From NCBI GenBank assembly GCA_916613615.1, contig OU744732.1, forward strand, positions 32,139,950 to 32,203,949: 64,000 nucleotides of DNA, written 5' to 3'. The notes below the pieces were generated by a model that had not been told where the DNA came from, did no database searches, and saw nothing but the letters and a program-made list of their open reading frames with translations. Positions 33,087 through 45,917 of the stretch are shown here, in pieces. How positions within the stretch are numbered: position 1 is the first letter of the stretch; each line of letters begins with the position of its first letter. A program made the translations under genes and the position numbers. Source of the stretch: Steromphala cineraria (taxonomy: Eukaryota; Mollusca; Gastropoda; Trochida; Trochidae).

Positions 33087-35620
33087 TACATAACCGGGTG
33101 CCCCAAAGCTTGCCTTTTTAAAGGCTTTTCTTGTTGACTTACGATCACCTAAAGGCTTTGTGAAAGGAGACCCTGGTCGTTACATTACAAGAAGAGCAGG
33201 GAAGGACAGAGTTAAAGAGTCATCAATATATGAATTTATTGCCCTAATGATGCCAAGCAAGAATCGCTGCAAATAGTAGTCACAAGGAGTTTTGTCATCA
33301 GCTAGTCTCTGAAGCATTCGTAAAATCAATAAATATGGGATGGTGTCTATATCATATGGTAACGATTATTTCAAATCAATATATTTTGTTCTCCCATATT
33401 TTCCTTTCTGAATATACGTGAAAATAAGTGTAACGTTATGCATAAGGATTTCGACTTAAGAAAGAATGCGCATTTTTATCGTCGGAAACAGACGTATGTA
33501 TATAGGACTAAACATACCGCAACAGCAACATGAGATGTACAAGATAGTTCTGTGTTAAATGTTGTTATTGTGAATATCTGCAAATTCTTGTACTTTCGGG
33601 TCGATTACCTGAATAACCTCAATCAGTCACCGAGTCAGGAAATAGCGCCAGCTCTTACGGGCCAACAGTACTCACCCAAAACATCTACATGTTAATACAT
33701 TGTACTAGCAGTTTACAAACTTCCCCTTATCGTTTGCAGTATGTAATGGATAACACATAGTCCACGGGCATTACCATGGGGATTTGCCCACGGGCCGTAT
33801 TTACTCGGATAATTCCCTTGTTGTACGAGTCAGAAGTAAATTGAAATAAATAAAGACCTCAAAGAACAATGGAGTAACTTCATTAAAGGTTTATAATATC
33901 GGATAGAAGGATAACGAATACGTTATTTTTAAAGTTCCCCCATTTTTAAAACAGAAATACCTATATATACTTACGCATTTTACGAACATTTGTCATTATG
34001 ACAAGGGACGGATTTAATATGTGACAATTGTTGCATATTGAATGATTTAATGAAGCTCTATAAAATTCCCATAGCCTTGTTCTGATCATGTAATGCTGTT
34101 ATTTCCAAAGACAATTTTAATTATGAAAAATATTCAGGATGAGAATTACCATGAACATAACATATTACAGGTATTACGAATTGAGACAAATATGCTATGT
34201 CCAACTATTGATATAATTTTAAGAGAACCGTATATCTGCGACACTTTGTTAACGGACTGTGTACATGTATTCCTATTTGTGTCGTTTTTTTAAATTTTCT
34301 GTGCAATTTTTGATTTGATAGATGTTTTTTTATTTATTTCAACACTGATGTATTTCCGAATGTCAAAAAAGCTTCAAACAGAAAACCACTTAGAGGTTTA
34401 ACATTGTATTTTTCTTTCAATTTCTTTGTTAAATCCTATATTTTAAAAATGATAATCTATTTCAATTTCTTTCCTTTGTCATGTTTTGCGAGGACTTTTA
34501 CAACATTAATGAAACAGGGCGTGTTTATATCTTATCTAGCCAGTTCCTCAAGAACTCTACAAATCGTTACTCGCTTTTATCTTAACGAAAACTGCTTAAC
34601 ACTTTTACAGCACTGGTAACCATAAATACCAAAGTTATCGACCTACACAAGACACAACACAAGCCCTCTTCAAGGTGTTCTAAAACAATATGACTATACG
34701 ACGTCATGCTCGGACATGCGCCAACTGAGGGTCTTCGCCAAGGTTGTATATTACCACCACCTTTCTCCTATAGATATTGCAGCTGTTTGAAACTTGCCCA
34801 GTTATTGTAGAGTAAACACACTGAAGGTTGATAAGACTGGTATGGGGTTATGGTCAGTGGAGTGTTTGCTCTCTCTAGCGGAGGGTCAACTCACAGGCTA
34901 GGGTATACAAGAGTAAACACTGTCATTGTAAGATGGGGCGCCGCTCAGGGCCTCAACACTTTGACCATAATTTGGTGATAAATAGATATCACGCAGTGAT
35001 CAGGTTTCATCTTGTTAAGAGTATATTAAGGGTATTTAGCACCACGTTATCTGACCACTGAATACTGGAATCTTGAAGCGAAATTAACAGGTTTTGAAAA
35101 TTTTTCATCTTGATGGATTAATTGCATTCGTCAAAAAGGTTTAACGGATGCTTTTGAGCAAAGTTAAAAAACATATGGTTTAGTGATGGAAATAATAGTG
35201 ATCAGGTCGTGTTACTGAAGAATTAATGTAGCAACACGTCCTTGTGGTTCTGTGATAAGTTCTCTCAAGTAGATCAACCTGTTTCCCGAGCATCGTTCCT
35301 GACTGCAGCACACGTGCAACGAGACCCGGTACCAGGTTGTCAAGTAGATGTCCATTTATAAGAGCGATCTAAAGTTGTTGTTTTTCCAAAGAGACAAATA
35401 TTTTATTAATAGTGACTTTTTTGGTTATGTTAATCCATGGCGATGACGTCAATCTATTGCGTTATCAGTGGTCGTTTTAAAAAGTCGATGCTTCTAGACT
35501 ACCCCTTTCATGCAGGGTGATATATTGGTAATAATTGTTTAGTAAAATAGAAAAAATTCTTCTCAAATGCCTAAAGGGTGACACACTAAAACCTATCAAA
35601 TTTGAAATTAAACTTTTGCA
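33087..35620. other. Non-coding region, nothing recognised
   Basis: AT-rich with a somewhat GC-richer patch at about 34630-34960. Open frames (66-71 codons at 34093 and 34404) are AT-rich and unlike known proteins. Confidence 0.4.
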
Positions 35621-35700
35621 AGGACATAAGACCAGATTTGAACATGCAACCCTTCGGATGTAAACTTGGCGCTGTTATCCACTTAACTTTTGTCGGCACA
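35621..35700 (-). ncRNA. tRNA-like sequence, possible SINE head or tRNA relic
   Basis: Read on the minus strand, the segment contains GTTAAGTGGATAACAGCGC, like an A box and D arm. About 30 bases later comes GGTTGCATGTTCAAATC, like a polymerase III B box and T arm. The spacing fits a tRNA. The acceptor and T stems do not pair well, so it is not a functional tRNA. A tRNA-derived SINE is the likelier explanation; no tail was delimited. Confidence 0.33.
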
Positions 35701-36789
35701 CTTTCAGTATAAAATGTGTGTTGTTGATTTGATGGGGGATGCACGTTGGAAACATGCCTATCACGTGTAATGAACACCGCATTAGTTGTCAATTGCATCG
35801 CCGTTGGAAAAGAATTGTAATACACGTGCACGTATGAACCATTTATAGCGTGGTCTAAGTTTGGGTTCCATATCTGATGAGTGGTCACCAAAAATTGATC
35901 TGTTTAGTTGGTTAAAATATGCGAAATATAAGTAAAATGTGAAAATACGAAAATTTTTAGGTTGATGAAGTCATACATGGATTACGATGTAGAACGCATT
36001 CGGAATCGTGGATTGGGGAAGATATATAACTAGACCCTAGGGGTTAGCAATCTCAATGAAGTGTCCCTGGGCTAGACCTATTTATCAACATTGTACCTAA
36101 TAAATAGGTACCTTAAATAACGGGTGTACATAGAATCAGCTTCGAAAGCATCGATACTACAAATCCGTCAGGGTAACAAAATGCAGCTCTTAGCAGATAG
36201 ATATATGCGCATTATATGTGGGCTATTACTAATCTATTGACTCACTATGTTGCGTATAGATCTCACGAGGCTTCGTTAACAGAGTCGCCAGACTGATCTG
36301 TGACGTCTTTCAAATTCAGCCAATAAGCGAGTAAACCCATCACCCAACAACCCAGGCTGACGGGGCGAACTCCCTGATTTGATTTTTATTAAATTATCCA
36401 AAAACACCTTATATATTTATAAATAAAAACGGAGATAACACGCCAGTGTTACATGCATTGAATGCTCACTAAATAACTTTTAATAGACTATCAACTGCTA
36501 ATTGCCAATCTGAATAAGTTCCAAAATTAAATTCTTTAATGACTTATTGACGCACCACTGTTCTGTTTGCGATCATAATCGCAACTTCATACCGCCATGA
36601 TATCGTTGTACAACACTGATTAGATTTTAAATGATTCCTTTTTTGGTTATTTGCGATATTTTCGATCAAACTTTAATGTGTTGTATGTTCATATGTCAGA
36701 TGTGTATCTGAATGTTTCCTCGAAGTAATGGCCCGCGACCCTAGAATAATGTGGAGAATTTCATGGATAAACTACTTCGTTCTTCTTAA

Positions 36790-37790
36790 ACTTTAAAGTT
36801 TCAATATTTGTTAAAATGTGCTTGTGGAGACTGTAATGGTTTGAAGAGGTTTTGCCAAATCACAGCATTGTATTCAGACTTTCAAAACGAATGCTATGTA
36901 TCTTAATTGACCTAAAGAGGAACCAATTGGAACATTGAACCATCAAAGGTATACGCCGTATCTAGAATTCATACACGCTATGCTGAGCAAGTCAGTTCAC
37001 GTCGAAGTTTCGACATTGGTTGAAATGTTCTTGTCGAGACTGAAATGGCCTGAAGGGGTTTTGCGAAATCACAGCATTGCATTTACGAACATTTTGTATT
37101 TTAATAGACCTCACGGCACAAAACTGTAACATTAAGATATCCAAGACATATGCCGTATCCAGAATGCATACACGCTATGTTAAGCAAGTTAGTTCACGTC
37201 GAAGTTTCGACATTGGTTGAAATGTTCTTGTCGAGACTGAAATGGCCTGAAGGGGTTTTGCCAAATCACAGCATTGCATTTACGAACATTTTGTATTTTA
37301 ATAGACCTCACGGCACAAAACTGTAACATTAAGATATCCAAGACATATGCCGTATCCAGAATGCATACACGCTATGTTAAGCAAGTTAGTTCACGTCGAA
37401 GTTTCGACATTGGTTGAAATGTTCTTGTCGAGACTGAAATGGCCTGAAGGGGTTTTGCCAAATCACAGCATTGCATTTACGAACACTTTGTATCTAAATG
37501 GACCTGACGGCAAGGAACATTGAACCACCCAAGACATACGCCATATCCAGAATTCATACACGCTATGTTGAGCAAGTTAGTTCACGTCGAAGTTTCGACA
37601 TTGGTTAAAATGTTCTTGTCGAGACTGAAATGGCCTGAAGGGGTTTTGCCAAATCACAGCATTGCATTTACGAACACTTTGTATCTAAATGGACCTGAGG
37701 GCAAGGAACATTGAACCACCCAAGACACACGCCATATCCAGAATTCATACACGCAATGTTGAGCAAGTTAGTTCACGTTCAGATTGATGT
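36790..37790 (+). repeat. Tandem repeat, 191-197 bp unit, about five copies
   Basis: The anchor GTCGAAGTTTCGACATTGGT recurs at 37001, 37198, 37395 and 37586 (periods 197, 197, 191). A diverged first copy starts near 36790 and a truncated last copy ends near 37780. The two 197-bp periods are nearly identical to each other and the later 191-bp copies carry a shared 6-bp deletion and base changes. Because 191 and 197 are not multiples of three, the short open frames in it (36935 and 37520) are not a repeated protein. The unit includes GTCGAAGTTTCGAC, an almost perfect palindrome. Confidence 0.9.
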
Positions 37791-40700
37791 TATGATATAT
37801 GATATGAGTGAATGGTGGTATGATGAATGAAGAGGCAGCTCACTCCAACTCATCAAGCCTCTCTTGACGTGTTGTAGGGGTTCTGGGATAGTCTACTTAA
37901 TAGGGTAGAGTCTGTTTGTATACAGACAGTGTTGTGATGATAGGCCCTTACAACTGTACAAGTGAGTTTGCAGATAATAGTGCTTCCATGTGGCACTTAA
38001 AATGCTTCCAAGACTTGACCCTTTTATACCACGAAAAATGACATTGTTCATAGCCTTTTGATACCCTTCCGACTGCTTACTGCGTGTGACTGTTTCTGAT
38101 AAGTTCCAAAAGGATTTTATTGGTTGAAGTTCCACAATTGATACATGAAAGATCAACCTTGGAACTGACAGTGCAGACACGAACAGAAGGTTTGCAGAGA
38201 TTTTTTTACAACGGCCCTCATGATGTCTGCAAGGTTTAAAAGTCGAAAAGGGTACCTCCATGGTATCGTTGGATGGTCAGTGGAGATGGAGTGATGTAAT
38301 TAAAACCTTACATTTGTGGTTGCCATATCTGTAATCCTGAGAAGGTTAATGCACATAAACCATCAATAAATTCCACCATGAAACTTTAAAATAGAAAGAT
38401 TTTCTGGGTAACTTTATTGTGACATTTCAACTTTGTCAAAGTTAAGTTATCATCAGGATGTATGTGGGGAATAATAAAATGTTTTCTTTGTTATACATTG
38501 TTAAGCAGTATTCAGAGATAGTGTGGTGATAAAACAGTCTATTACTAGTCGTGTGTTCATAAGAATAATATTTTATATATTATATTAACACAATAAAGGG
38601 TAATACTGGATAGAGCATAATTTATTTGTGTTGTTCAGAGTACAGGGCAAGTTGATTACTTCATATAATCCTTTTTAACATACACATATACAAGAAGTAA
38701 TAGTATGATATATACACGAATATTTTGCTATCAGAGAAACATCTAAAGTAACACGCAACTTCTTCATGAATTTAGTGAAAGGGGTTAGGGTGGATTCCAT
38801 TAGAGAAATATACATTCAACTGAAGGATTTTTTACAATAATGATTATGATTGTTGGTTACTGTTTCTAAAAATTCACTGATGGAATTGTTAAACTGAAAC
38901 CAATTCTTTTGTTTTCGGCAAATTAAACACTTGACAATTTCATTCGGTAATCTGTGGTTTGGCTAATCTATGGTTTGACGGTTTGAAGCGGGTAGGCCAA
39001 ATAAGGAGATGTATAGGAATTTCTAGAAAATTGGTGTCCATATAGTGTTTTCTGCAAGCAAGCATCATGCTTGAAAACGATTCCAGAATCTGCATCGTTA
39101 CGTCGCACTCTATAAAAAAAGAAGTTGTCATTCATAAATATTGTCCTTATTTGAGTTTGAACTTCTAAATGCCACTCGAAGAAGATAAGATTAGACAGAA
39201 AGCACAACAATGGCTCCTAAGAAGATCAAAATAAAACCCTCTGCTTGAAAGACAACGACTACTGTTTCATTTCATTACCATCTATCACTGCTTGGTTATG
39301 AAAGTCTCAATAAGGCAGTTCAAGAGAAGCAGCGCAGGCTTGTCACTTCTGTTGTTCTATTTATTCATGACACTATAGATGTTGTGCATGGCATAGTTCG
39401 TGTATAGTTTAAAAAGTTAGAATATTGCTCCAATTTAGGCATTTTTTAAAGACAACTCCATAAAACGAGCTACCCGTGATAAATAGATGAAATAAAACAT
39501 ACGTGTATATTAAATAGTTTCTTTTAATTTACGACAAGAAATATTGAAATGAAGGATACTTTCTTTCAAAGTTGTTTAAATGTGATGTTTAAAATTCCAT
39601 TTTGGTGTTTCAGTACGCAGAGGTCTGAAAATGGTTGAAAGAAAGATTTATGTAAGGGATAAAGTATTTGCCTGACGTACATATATATTTGCATTGCGAA
39701 ACGGTAACTGTTATAACGACTTAGTTACAAACAAAAAGTTGCTACAGACATACAATCGTCCCAAAGAAGTTCAAACAAGAATACATAAGGAATAAATCTG
39801 GTATGTTAATTTCACGCTTAGCACCGTTTCTTTTATCAGGTTTTTGAAGTTTGAAATTGTATTTGCACAAATTTTCGTTATCTCTTCGAAATTAAGATCT
39901 AAAAAGCATAGACATTGCCTACAGCCACGTTCCTTTAGTTTGATCACTTCCATGTGCACCCTAGTGCAAATATTATGTAATTTGTGATGTATATACAATT
40001 TCACGTAAGAATGTAATGTTCATTTGTGATGCATACAAGCGAATCATCTGTATGTAAGTTATAACTCTCAATCAAAATCATATAATCTGTCACAGCTTGG
40101 TCATCATCTCTACGACGTAACTTATTATATAGCAATAAAATAAATCCAAATATAATCCATATTTTAAGAAAAGCAGTAGAAAGTCATATTATATATTATA
40201 AAGTTATATTTTCATATAACCATATTTTCACTGCGGTGAGAAAAGTAGGACCGAACCTATTACCTCCCTTTGAACCATGATTATCTCCCGTTGGTGAAAT
40301 CAAACGCATGCCTCGCGTCACGGCGTTGGTTAGGCTTGAAGATAAACGACTCATTAAGATGTTTTTGGTTTGTAACTGTTAACATTTAGCAGTGCCAATG
40401 TATCCCTCAATATCGAAAAGCCACCCGAAGTTCATATCTTGTTGCTGTAGTTAATAATTGTTAATTTTATCGCAATATAAATTCACTCACCGTATCAGTT
40501 CGCTTCAAATCAGACTTTCCAAAACACATCAAAAGCCTTTGTTTCACCTAATGATAACCAAATACATATTTTGGATCTGATATCAATAAACATTCACAAA
40601 TTATATGTTTTTCAAAAAAACAAATTTCGATTAAATATCGATTTATTTCTATCGACCTTTGTTTACCGAGAAAGGATAAATGGAGTTGCTCGACTGTCAT

Positions 40701-40803
40701 TCATCAAAACAGCAAACTTTGCCTTCCGATGTCTGACAACTGCGTTTTATGATCTTGAAATTATGTAATAAATAGATTATTTCATTGATTTTACCGAATA
40801 TTA
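37791..40803. other. Non-coding region with one unassigned open frame
   Basis: A minus-strand frame of 122 codons (37893-38261, beginning MEVPFSTFKPCRHH) is the longest here. I recognise no domain, and it may be a decayed element or chance. The rest is AT-rich with nothing supported. Confidence 0.3.
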
Positions 40804-40831
40804 TTTCTATCTCGTCTCGATGAGATAGAAA
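40804..40831. repeat. Perfect short hairpin
   Basis: TTTCTATCTC (40804-40813) and GAGATAGAAA (40822-40831) form a 10-bp stem with an 8-base loop; the stem extends imperfectly outward. No element or terminator role can be assigned. Confidence 0.6.
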
Positions 40832-41526
40832 TGATATTTGGCAAAAACAATGAAAAACTATATATGTATATTCACTCAGGTCAGGTTATTGTTCTACCAA
40901 ATGCAGACTGCGTTCATTTAGGAGTATAAATTGTTTAACGCACGGCAAATTTTATCACGCACTAATCTCCTAAAACACTTATATGAACTTGCTTGGGTTA
41001 AAGTAATACCCGACAGGAGTGCGCTCTATTGGTGACAGAAGCACGAATATTGAATTGACATTGGATCAGAGAATATATGTCCCCTCGAAAGTTGGTTTTT
41101 ATAACAGAATTTCCGTTCTCTACACTTAACTTTTTAAATTTATTTAGTTAAATATTTTAAAACTCTCTTGAGAAGAGTGTGCACCCCACAGCCTCAACCT
41201 GAGCTGCCAATGTCCGATGTATTTAATTTAAGTCCATATTATGGTTTGGACACAAATAGAATCATTGAAAAGGATTTGTCATGGAAGAGAATATGCATGC
41301 TTTATGCTGTTATTTTTTTCTAAAGATGTAAATTTACTTAATTGAATCCCTGAGTCGACCAACTTACAAAGAAAAGTCTTGATATGTGTTATGTTTTTGT
41401 CTTGATTGATGATGTTCCGCTTCAGACAAACATTAAATAGAAAGACTAATTCACATGGCGTAAAACCTTCAATATGTCTAACGAAGTGTGATTCTAAGTG
41501 GCATAATATTTTGAGTCAGAAGTTAA

Positions 41527-41741
41527 AGGGGCAGTCCTATCGGGGTATTTTTTGTGGAAACAAAATTTGCTTGCGTGCTCTTTTTATAAAATTGTCAAAT
41601 ATTAATCAACAAAAGTTTACTTCAAGTAACACGTTTCGAGTTGGTTGTGTTATAATCATTCACTAATACCATTATAAGCCAAAACTGGGATTTCCAATTG
41701 AATGTCTTGTCCACAATAAATACCCCGATAGGACTGTCCCT
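41527..41741. mobile_element. TTAA-flanked MITE, family B (215 bp)
   Basis: Terminal inverted repeats of 24 bp (AGGGGCAGTCCTATCGGGG and the near-complement CCCCGATAGGACTGTCCCT, one mismatch), flanked by TTAA at 41523-41526 and 41742-41745. The first nine bases (AGGGGCAGT) are shared with family A, suggesting one transposase serves both (inference). The interior is unrelated to family A and non-coding. Confidence 0.88.
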
Positions 41742-41970
41742 TTAATGATTACAACGAGCATTTCCTCGAGCTCATAACATAACATAAACTATAAGGAATA
41801 CCGCTAAATTATTAGTTGGTAATTCGCTTGTCATTTTAACATAAATCTTTTATACAACACACCAATTTTAATATTGTTTACTGAATAATAACGAAAACTC
41901 AGACAGGTATCAGTATAACTTCTTTATTTGTCTCAAGACCATGATCAACCCTATTCGGAATTTCTTTATA

Positions 41971-42312
41971 AACTGAACGCCAAAAGAAATGTTACACCTC
42001 TTTGAATTTGAATATCATAAAAAGTGACGTGTTTAGAGAAATTTCCTTTGTTGTGTTGTAACACTCCATCAGTTTAGTGTTTTGTGCTAAAATAGCAGAC
42101 CTGTAACTTTAATGGTAAATAAAGTTATCGCCAATTCTTCATGGGTGGGGTCAATTGACCTATTTCCGATCATGCACAAAAACAACAAAATCATAGAATA
42201 ATCATAAGTTTAATGACAAATTGTATATGATCAGTATCTGGTATGTCCGTCACGTCACTTTTTATGATAATTCAAATTCAAAGAAGTGTAACATTTCTTT
42301 TGGCGTTCAGTT
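41971..42312. mobile_element. TA-flanked mariner-type MITE (342 bp) with long inverted repeats
   Basis: Begins AACTGAACGCCAAAAGAAAT and ends with its inverted copy. The first 27 bases match perfectly and pairing continues to about 60 bp (through AAAAAGTGACGTG). TA flanks both ends (41969-41970 and 42313-42314). The terminus resembles that of the Tc1 element at 17413 (AACTG, then CAAAAGAAA, then an AC-rich end), so a related transposase could mobilise it (inference). No coding frame. Confidence 0.88.
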
Positions 42313-42314
42313 TA

Positions 42315-43130
42315 TCAATAGATCTCCTTCTCACTGATGTGAACTTGGAAATGCAAGGCAGCTCATCTTACGATCATGAAAACAAATGTAGCAGAATCTA
42401 GCAAATCAAAGTCTGTGCGGGTTTCTATGTACATTTTCCAAATAGGCCCTAGTGAACAAAGTGAGCAAAGGATGATATCTCGACCACTGTATTGGGAAAT
42501 CTACATGATGCTGTAAACTATGTGGAATTGGATATTAGTTTTTGTTAAATTTAATTTACGTCTACCAAATATAAGTCAAACTCAAGGCTAATATACAAGT
42601 TTTATTTCGTTTCGATATTTACTTTTATGAAGCAATATCTTACACAGAGTTGATGTTACAATTCCTAATATCACGTGTTTTGATATTTCGTTTATTAATT
42701 GCCTTACTTCTATCTATGTTCTTCGTGATCAGATTGTTCAGTAAGTAACTCGACGGTATGGTTCTATGATTATAATTGATTATTGAATATAGGTGCATCA
42801 CTGATGTAAGTCTGTACATAATAACAAAACAAGGAAGACATATAGATTATAGTACACATATGTAAACAAAAAACGTACCTCGATAATGCAATTTATTTAA
42901 AGCAAATTACAAAATTTAGTGTATTTCAAATCTTAGTTTTCCACTGTTTCTCATGAAAGAAAGTTAAACATTATGGGAAATATTTCCAAAACTTCTGATC
43001 AAACATTACTTACCAAATTTTACGACGCCGTGTTATTTATGGCCTCATTACAGCCACTTGGTCCAATCATAAAATCAAACATGGCCGGGCACACTCATTA
43101 TGGTTGCTATTGGCGACAAGCTAAATCTGA
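42315..43130. other. Non-coding region, nothing recognised
   Basis: AT-rich, with no repeat or coding exon supported. Confidence 0.35.
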
Positions 43131-43151
43131 GGGAGGACACACTGTCTCATG
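43131..43151 (+). repeat. 21-bp direct repeat, first copy
   Basis: GGGAGGACACACTGTCTCAT plus G. The exact sequence recurs at 43607-43627, 476 bp on. Similar text follows both copies (GCATGCAGACAGAG; GTATGCAAACATGTAGACAAGAG), which suggests an old local duplication in a GC-richer region. Confidence 0.7.
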
Positions 43152-43606
43152 AATATTCATAGCATGCAGACAGAGTGATCACCCTGAGAACAGCCGCCCT
43201 TTCGTATTCGAGTCACATCGCCAGCCATGTTTTGTATATCAAAGAGTAGAGATTGCTTTTGATAAAAAATCCGCGTCGATGGTTTTTCGCAAATGCAATT
43301 TATAGAAACAAGAATCAATTAACAGTTGAATTCAAGTTTTATTATCTACGGAGAAGAGTAAAAAAGGTTTTGATTTCAACGCCAGAAAGAAAGGCTTAGT
43401 GAAAGGACGGTTTCTGAACAACTAGACTGATTTTTCTCGTCAACTTGTCCAACTAAAGTGACCCTTCTCCTGCTCGTAAGCCTGGTAGCATGTAGACTAC
43501 TGCTGGTATAGATCTCCGGATTATGGAATCACCCAAACCACCACACTACAATAAGGTATTGGGTCAACTGGTGGATACTCCCGGAAGTAACTACCTTTCA
43601 ACCCAA

Positions 43607-43627
43607 GGGAGGACACACTGTCTCATG
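43607..43627 (+). repeat. 21-bp direct repeat, second copy
   Basis: Exact copy of 43131-43151; see that entry for the similar flanks. Confidence 0.7.
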
Positions 43628-44516
43628 TGGTATGCAAACATGTAGACAAGAGTAACCTCCCCTGGGTTAAAGGTCATATTAATTCAGACTCGACGTCAAG
43701 AGCTTGCAACCAATGAAGAACCTAGTGTAAAGAAAGATCAAAATCAGAAAAGACATAAACACTTGAATAAAATAAATAACACATGGGCAATACATTCAAA
43801 AGTTCACTTTCGTTAAGACCAAACATATATATTGATAAATAGAGAGAAAATTAGTTGAAGTAAACAAACGCACCCACGTTATTTTTTCGGCAGACACTCT
43901 GGACACTAATCCCTAGTCAAATCATTGATATGTCTTCTCTCGGTGTTGAGAGTGTTCCCAACCTGTAGAAGACCCACTCCAGTCTCGACCAACCTACGTG
44001 TGTGTCTCTCTATACACTGTACTGTTATTCTCATCACACTCGCCCTCGCCACGAACCTACGTGACTAGTTTCAGAATATACCCACGTGCTATTTCAGATA
44101 GTCTACATGTCGTCTTGTGGATAATTGGTGGTCCTATTATGTACCGGAATGACTGTTTGCCTAATTTTGAATGGAAGTTTTAGTTTAATGTGTCCTAAAA
44201 GGGCTACTGAATAACAAATAGGTTACGTACAAAACTTTTTCAACGATCTAAGTGCATGACTTGAGGTTGTCAAATCAGTGTCAAACTATTGATTATGATA
44301 CTTATTTCAAGAGTGAAAAGTTGTATTCATGTCACTTATTTATTATAAAGAACAGTGACCAAGTACGTTTCCTTGACTCAGGGTTTTCTCACAACCGAAA
44401 GGCACTGCATTGTCGAAAAATTAGCTGATTATTTTCTTAAAACTGGGAAACGTATACTTATTTGGGGCTCTATGCAATTATTTCTCGTCCCTATTCTAAA
44501 ATTGTTATATGATTAC

Positions 44517-44558
44517 CTGTTGACCCCGTCGAACAAACCCTTCTTTGAAGGAGGGCGA
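44517..44558 (-). CDS. Candidate 42-bp coding exon (unidentified gene)
   Basis: Minus-strand segment with a good acceptor (CATTGCTCTGCAG) and a moderate donor (GTAATC). Phases 2 to 2 would accept the phase-2 end of the exon at 45758-45917, giving the frame RPPSKKGLFDGVN. It is short and could be chance. Confidence 0.22.
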
Positions 44559-45757
44559 CTGCAGAGCAATGAAACTTTGGTTCAAAGCCACAACAGTTTA
44601 ACTTGCCCTGAAGGGGGTCGGTTCAAAAGTTCAACTTACCTGTGAATGAACAAAACATAAAGTCCAAAACAACCAAGGCTTTGAAACACCGCAGGTCTGA
44701 CAATTGAAAAATACAAAGTGTGCATGATAAATGTGAAATATATTTGAAAAGCAAAAAATACAATTTAACTTCAATCATCAAAGAAGGTTTTATTGAAAAT
44801 TTTATGTGTACCTGATACATACGAAATTAGCAAGCTGTATTAATTTATTAAAAATCATTATAATCATCTCTTTTATTTTCATAAATGTTATCAAAAATAT
44901 TTTTTTAAAAATAATTTTTGAAATGCCCCCTTAGTATCTCAACTCTTATGCAAACAAAGCGGTGTCATAAAGAGTCATATCTGAGAAAGCCTGACTTCTC
45001 AATAGTAATAAATAAATATGTGAGTTATCTTGAAATACTCGAAGGCTATTGATAATGTCAACACTGTTGACAAGAGACTGGTTTGATGTTTAATAAAATC
45101 CACCCTTTACTGTGACCTTAACGTAAAACCGAGATAACATATCCTGATCTCTTGCCTATAGGCTTGTTTAATCTTGGTACAATGTTGGAACACATTCAAA
45201 AGATGAAATAATACTTGCAATACAACTCTATATGCACTACACATGTACACTTCAAATCAAAACGTGCTTATAATTCCAGATAAAAAGTTGTGATGAACAG
45301 AATGTTAAAGATTATCCCTATTAAGGATGATAATTTCATGTTTGACTGAATCATCAACAACACAATGTGCTCACGAAAACACATCCTAATTATTCATCAC
45401 CTGATGTCGTGAGTACAAGAGTTCTCTGTTTCACGAATGCATATCAATGTAGCTTTATACAAGCAACCGTGATTGTTTCAAAATTAAAAAAATATCAAAC
45501 ATGTACATATATTATGTTACAAAAATATTTACAAGTACGACACAACGTTTCAAAAGAGTTACCAACATGAATGCATCGCCTTTAACGTCAAATGTACTGT
45601 TCAGATATTACACACCTGAAGCAATGGTTCCCCCGGAGTTTTAGTTGAAGGAACTCACAGATGTTGTGAAAACATTAAACACGTTGTTCAGTCTCCCTCA
45701 GTGCACTTAATGAAGCACATAGCTCCTTTGTACAGTTTGAATATGATAACTACTTAC

Positions 45758-45917
45758 CTTGTGTGTGAATCTGCTCGGCCCTCGTTAGAGACACACTGGA
45801 GCAGTACAAGTGCACCTTCATTCAGAAGAAGCAAGGTGCGTGACTGGAATTTGATGAAACCCACAGCGTGAAACGCTTCGTTGATCCTGGATTCAGCAAC
45901 AGTGATAGCCCAGGGAT
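45758..45917 (-). CDS. Candidate 160-bp coding exon of an unidentified minus-strand gene
   Basis: The minus strand shows a pyrimidine-rich acceptor (GTTTGTTTTCACTTCCAG) and a consensus donor (CACAAG, then GTAAGTAG). Exactly one frame is open over all 160 bp: 52 complete codons with two extra bases at each end. It begins PWAITVAESRINEAFHAVGF and continues through LLLLNEGALVLLQC to GRADSHT. The segment is richer in GC than its flanks. Amino-acid content looks like a folded protein with a hydrophobic stretch. I do not recognise the family. Its entry phase (1) accepts the exit phase of the candidate exon at 56421-56519, or of the one at 52686-52756. Confidence 0.5.

Noticed and set aside
36935..37714. 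A repeated 64-codon protein in the 191-197 bp tandem repeat
   Set aside because: The period is not a multiple of three, so no continuous repeat protein is possible.
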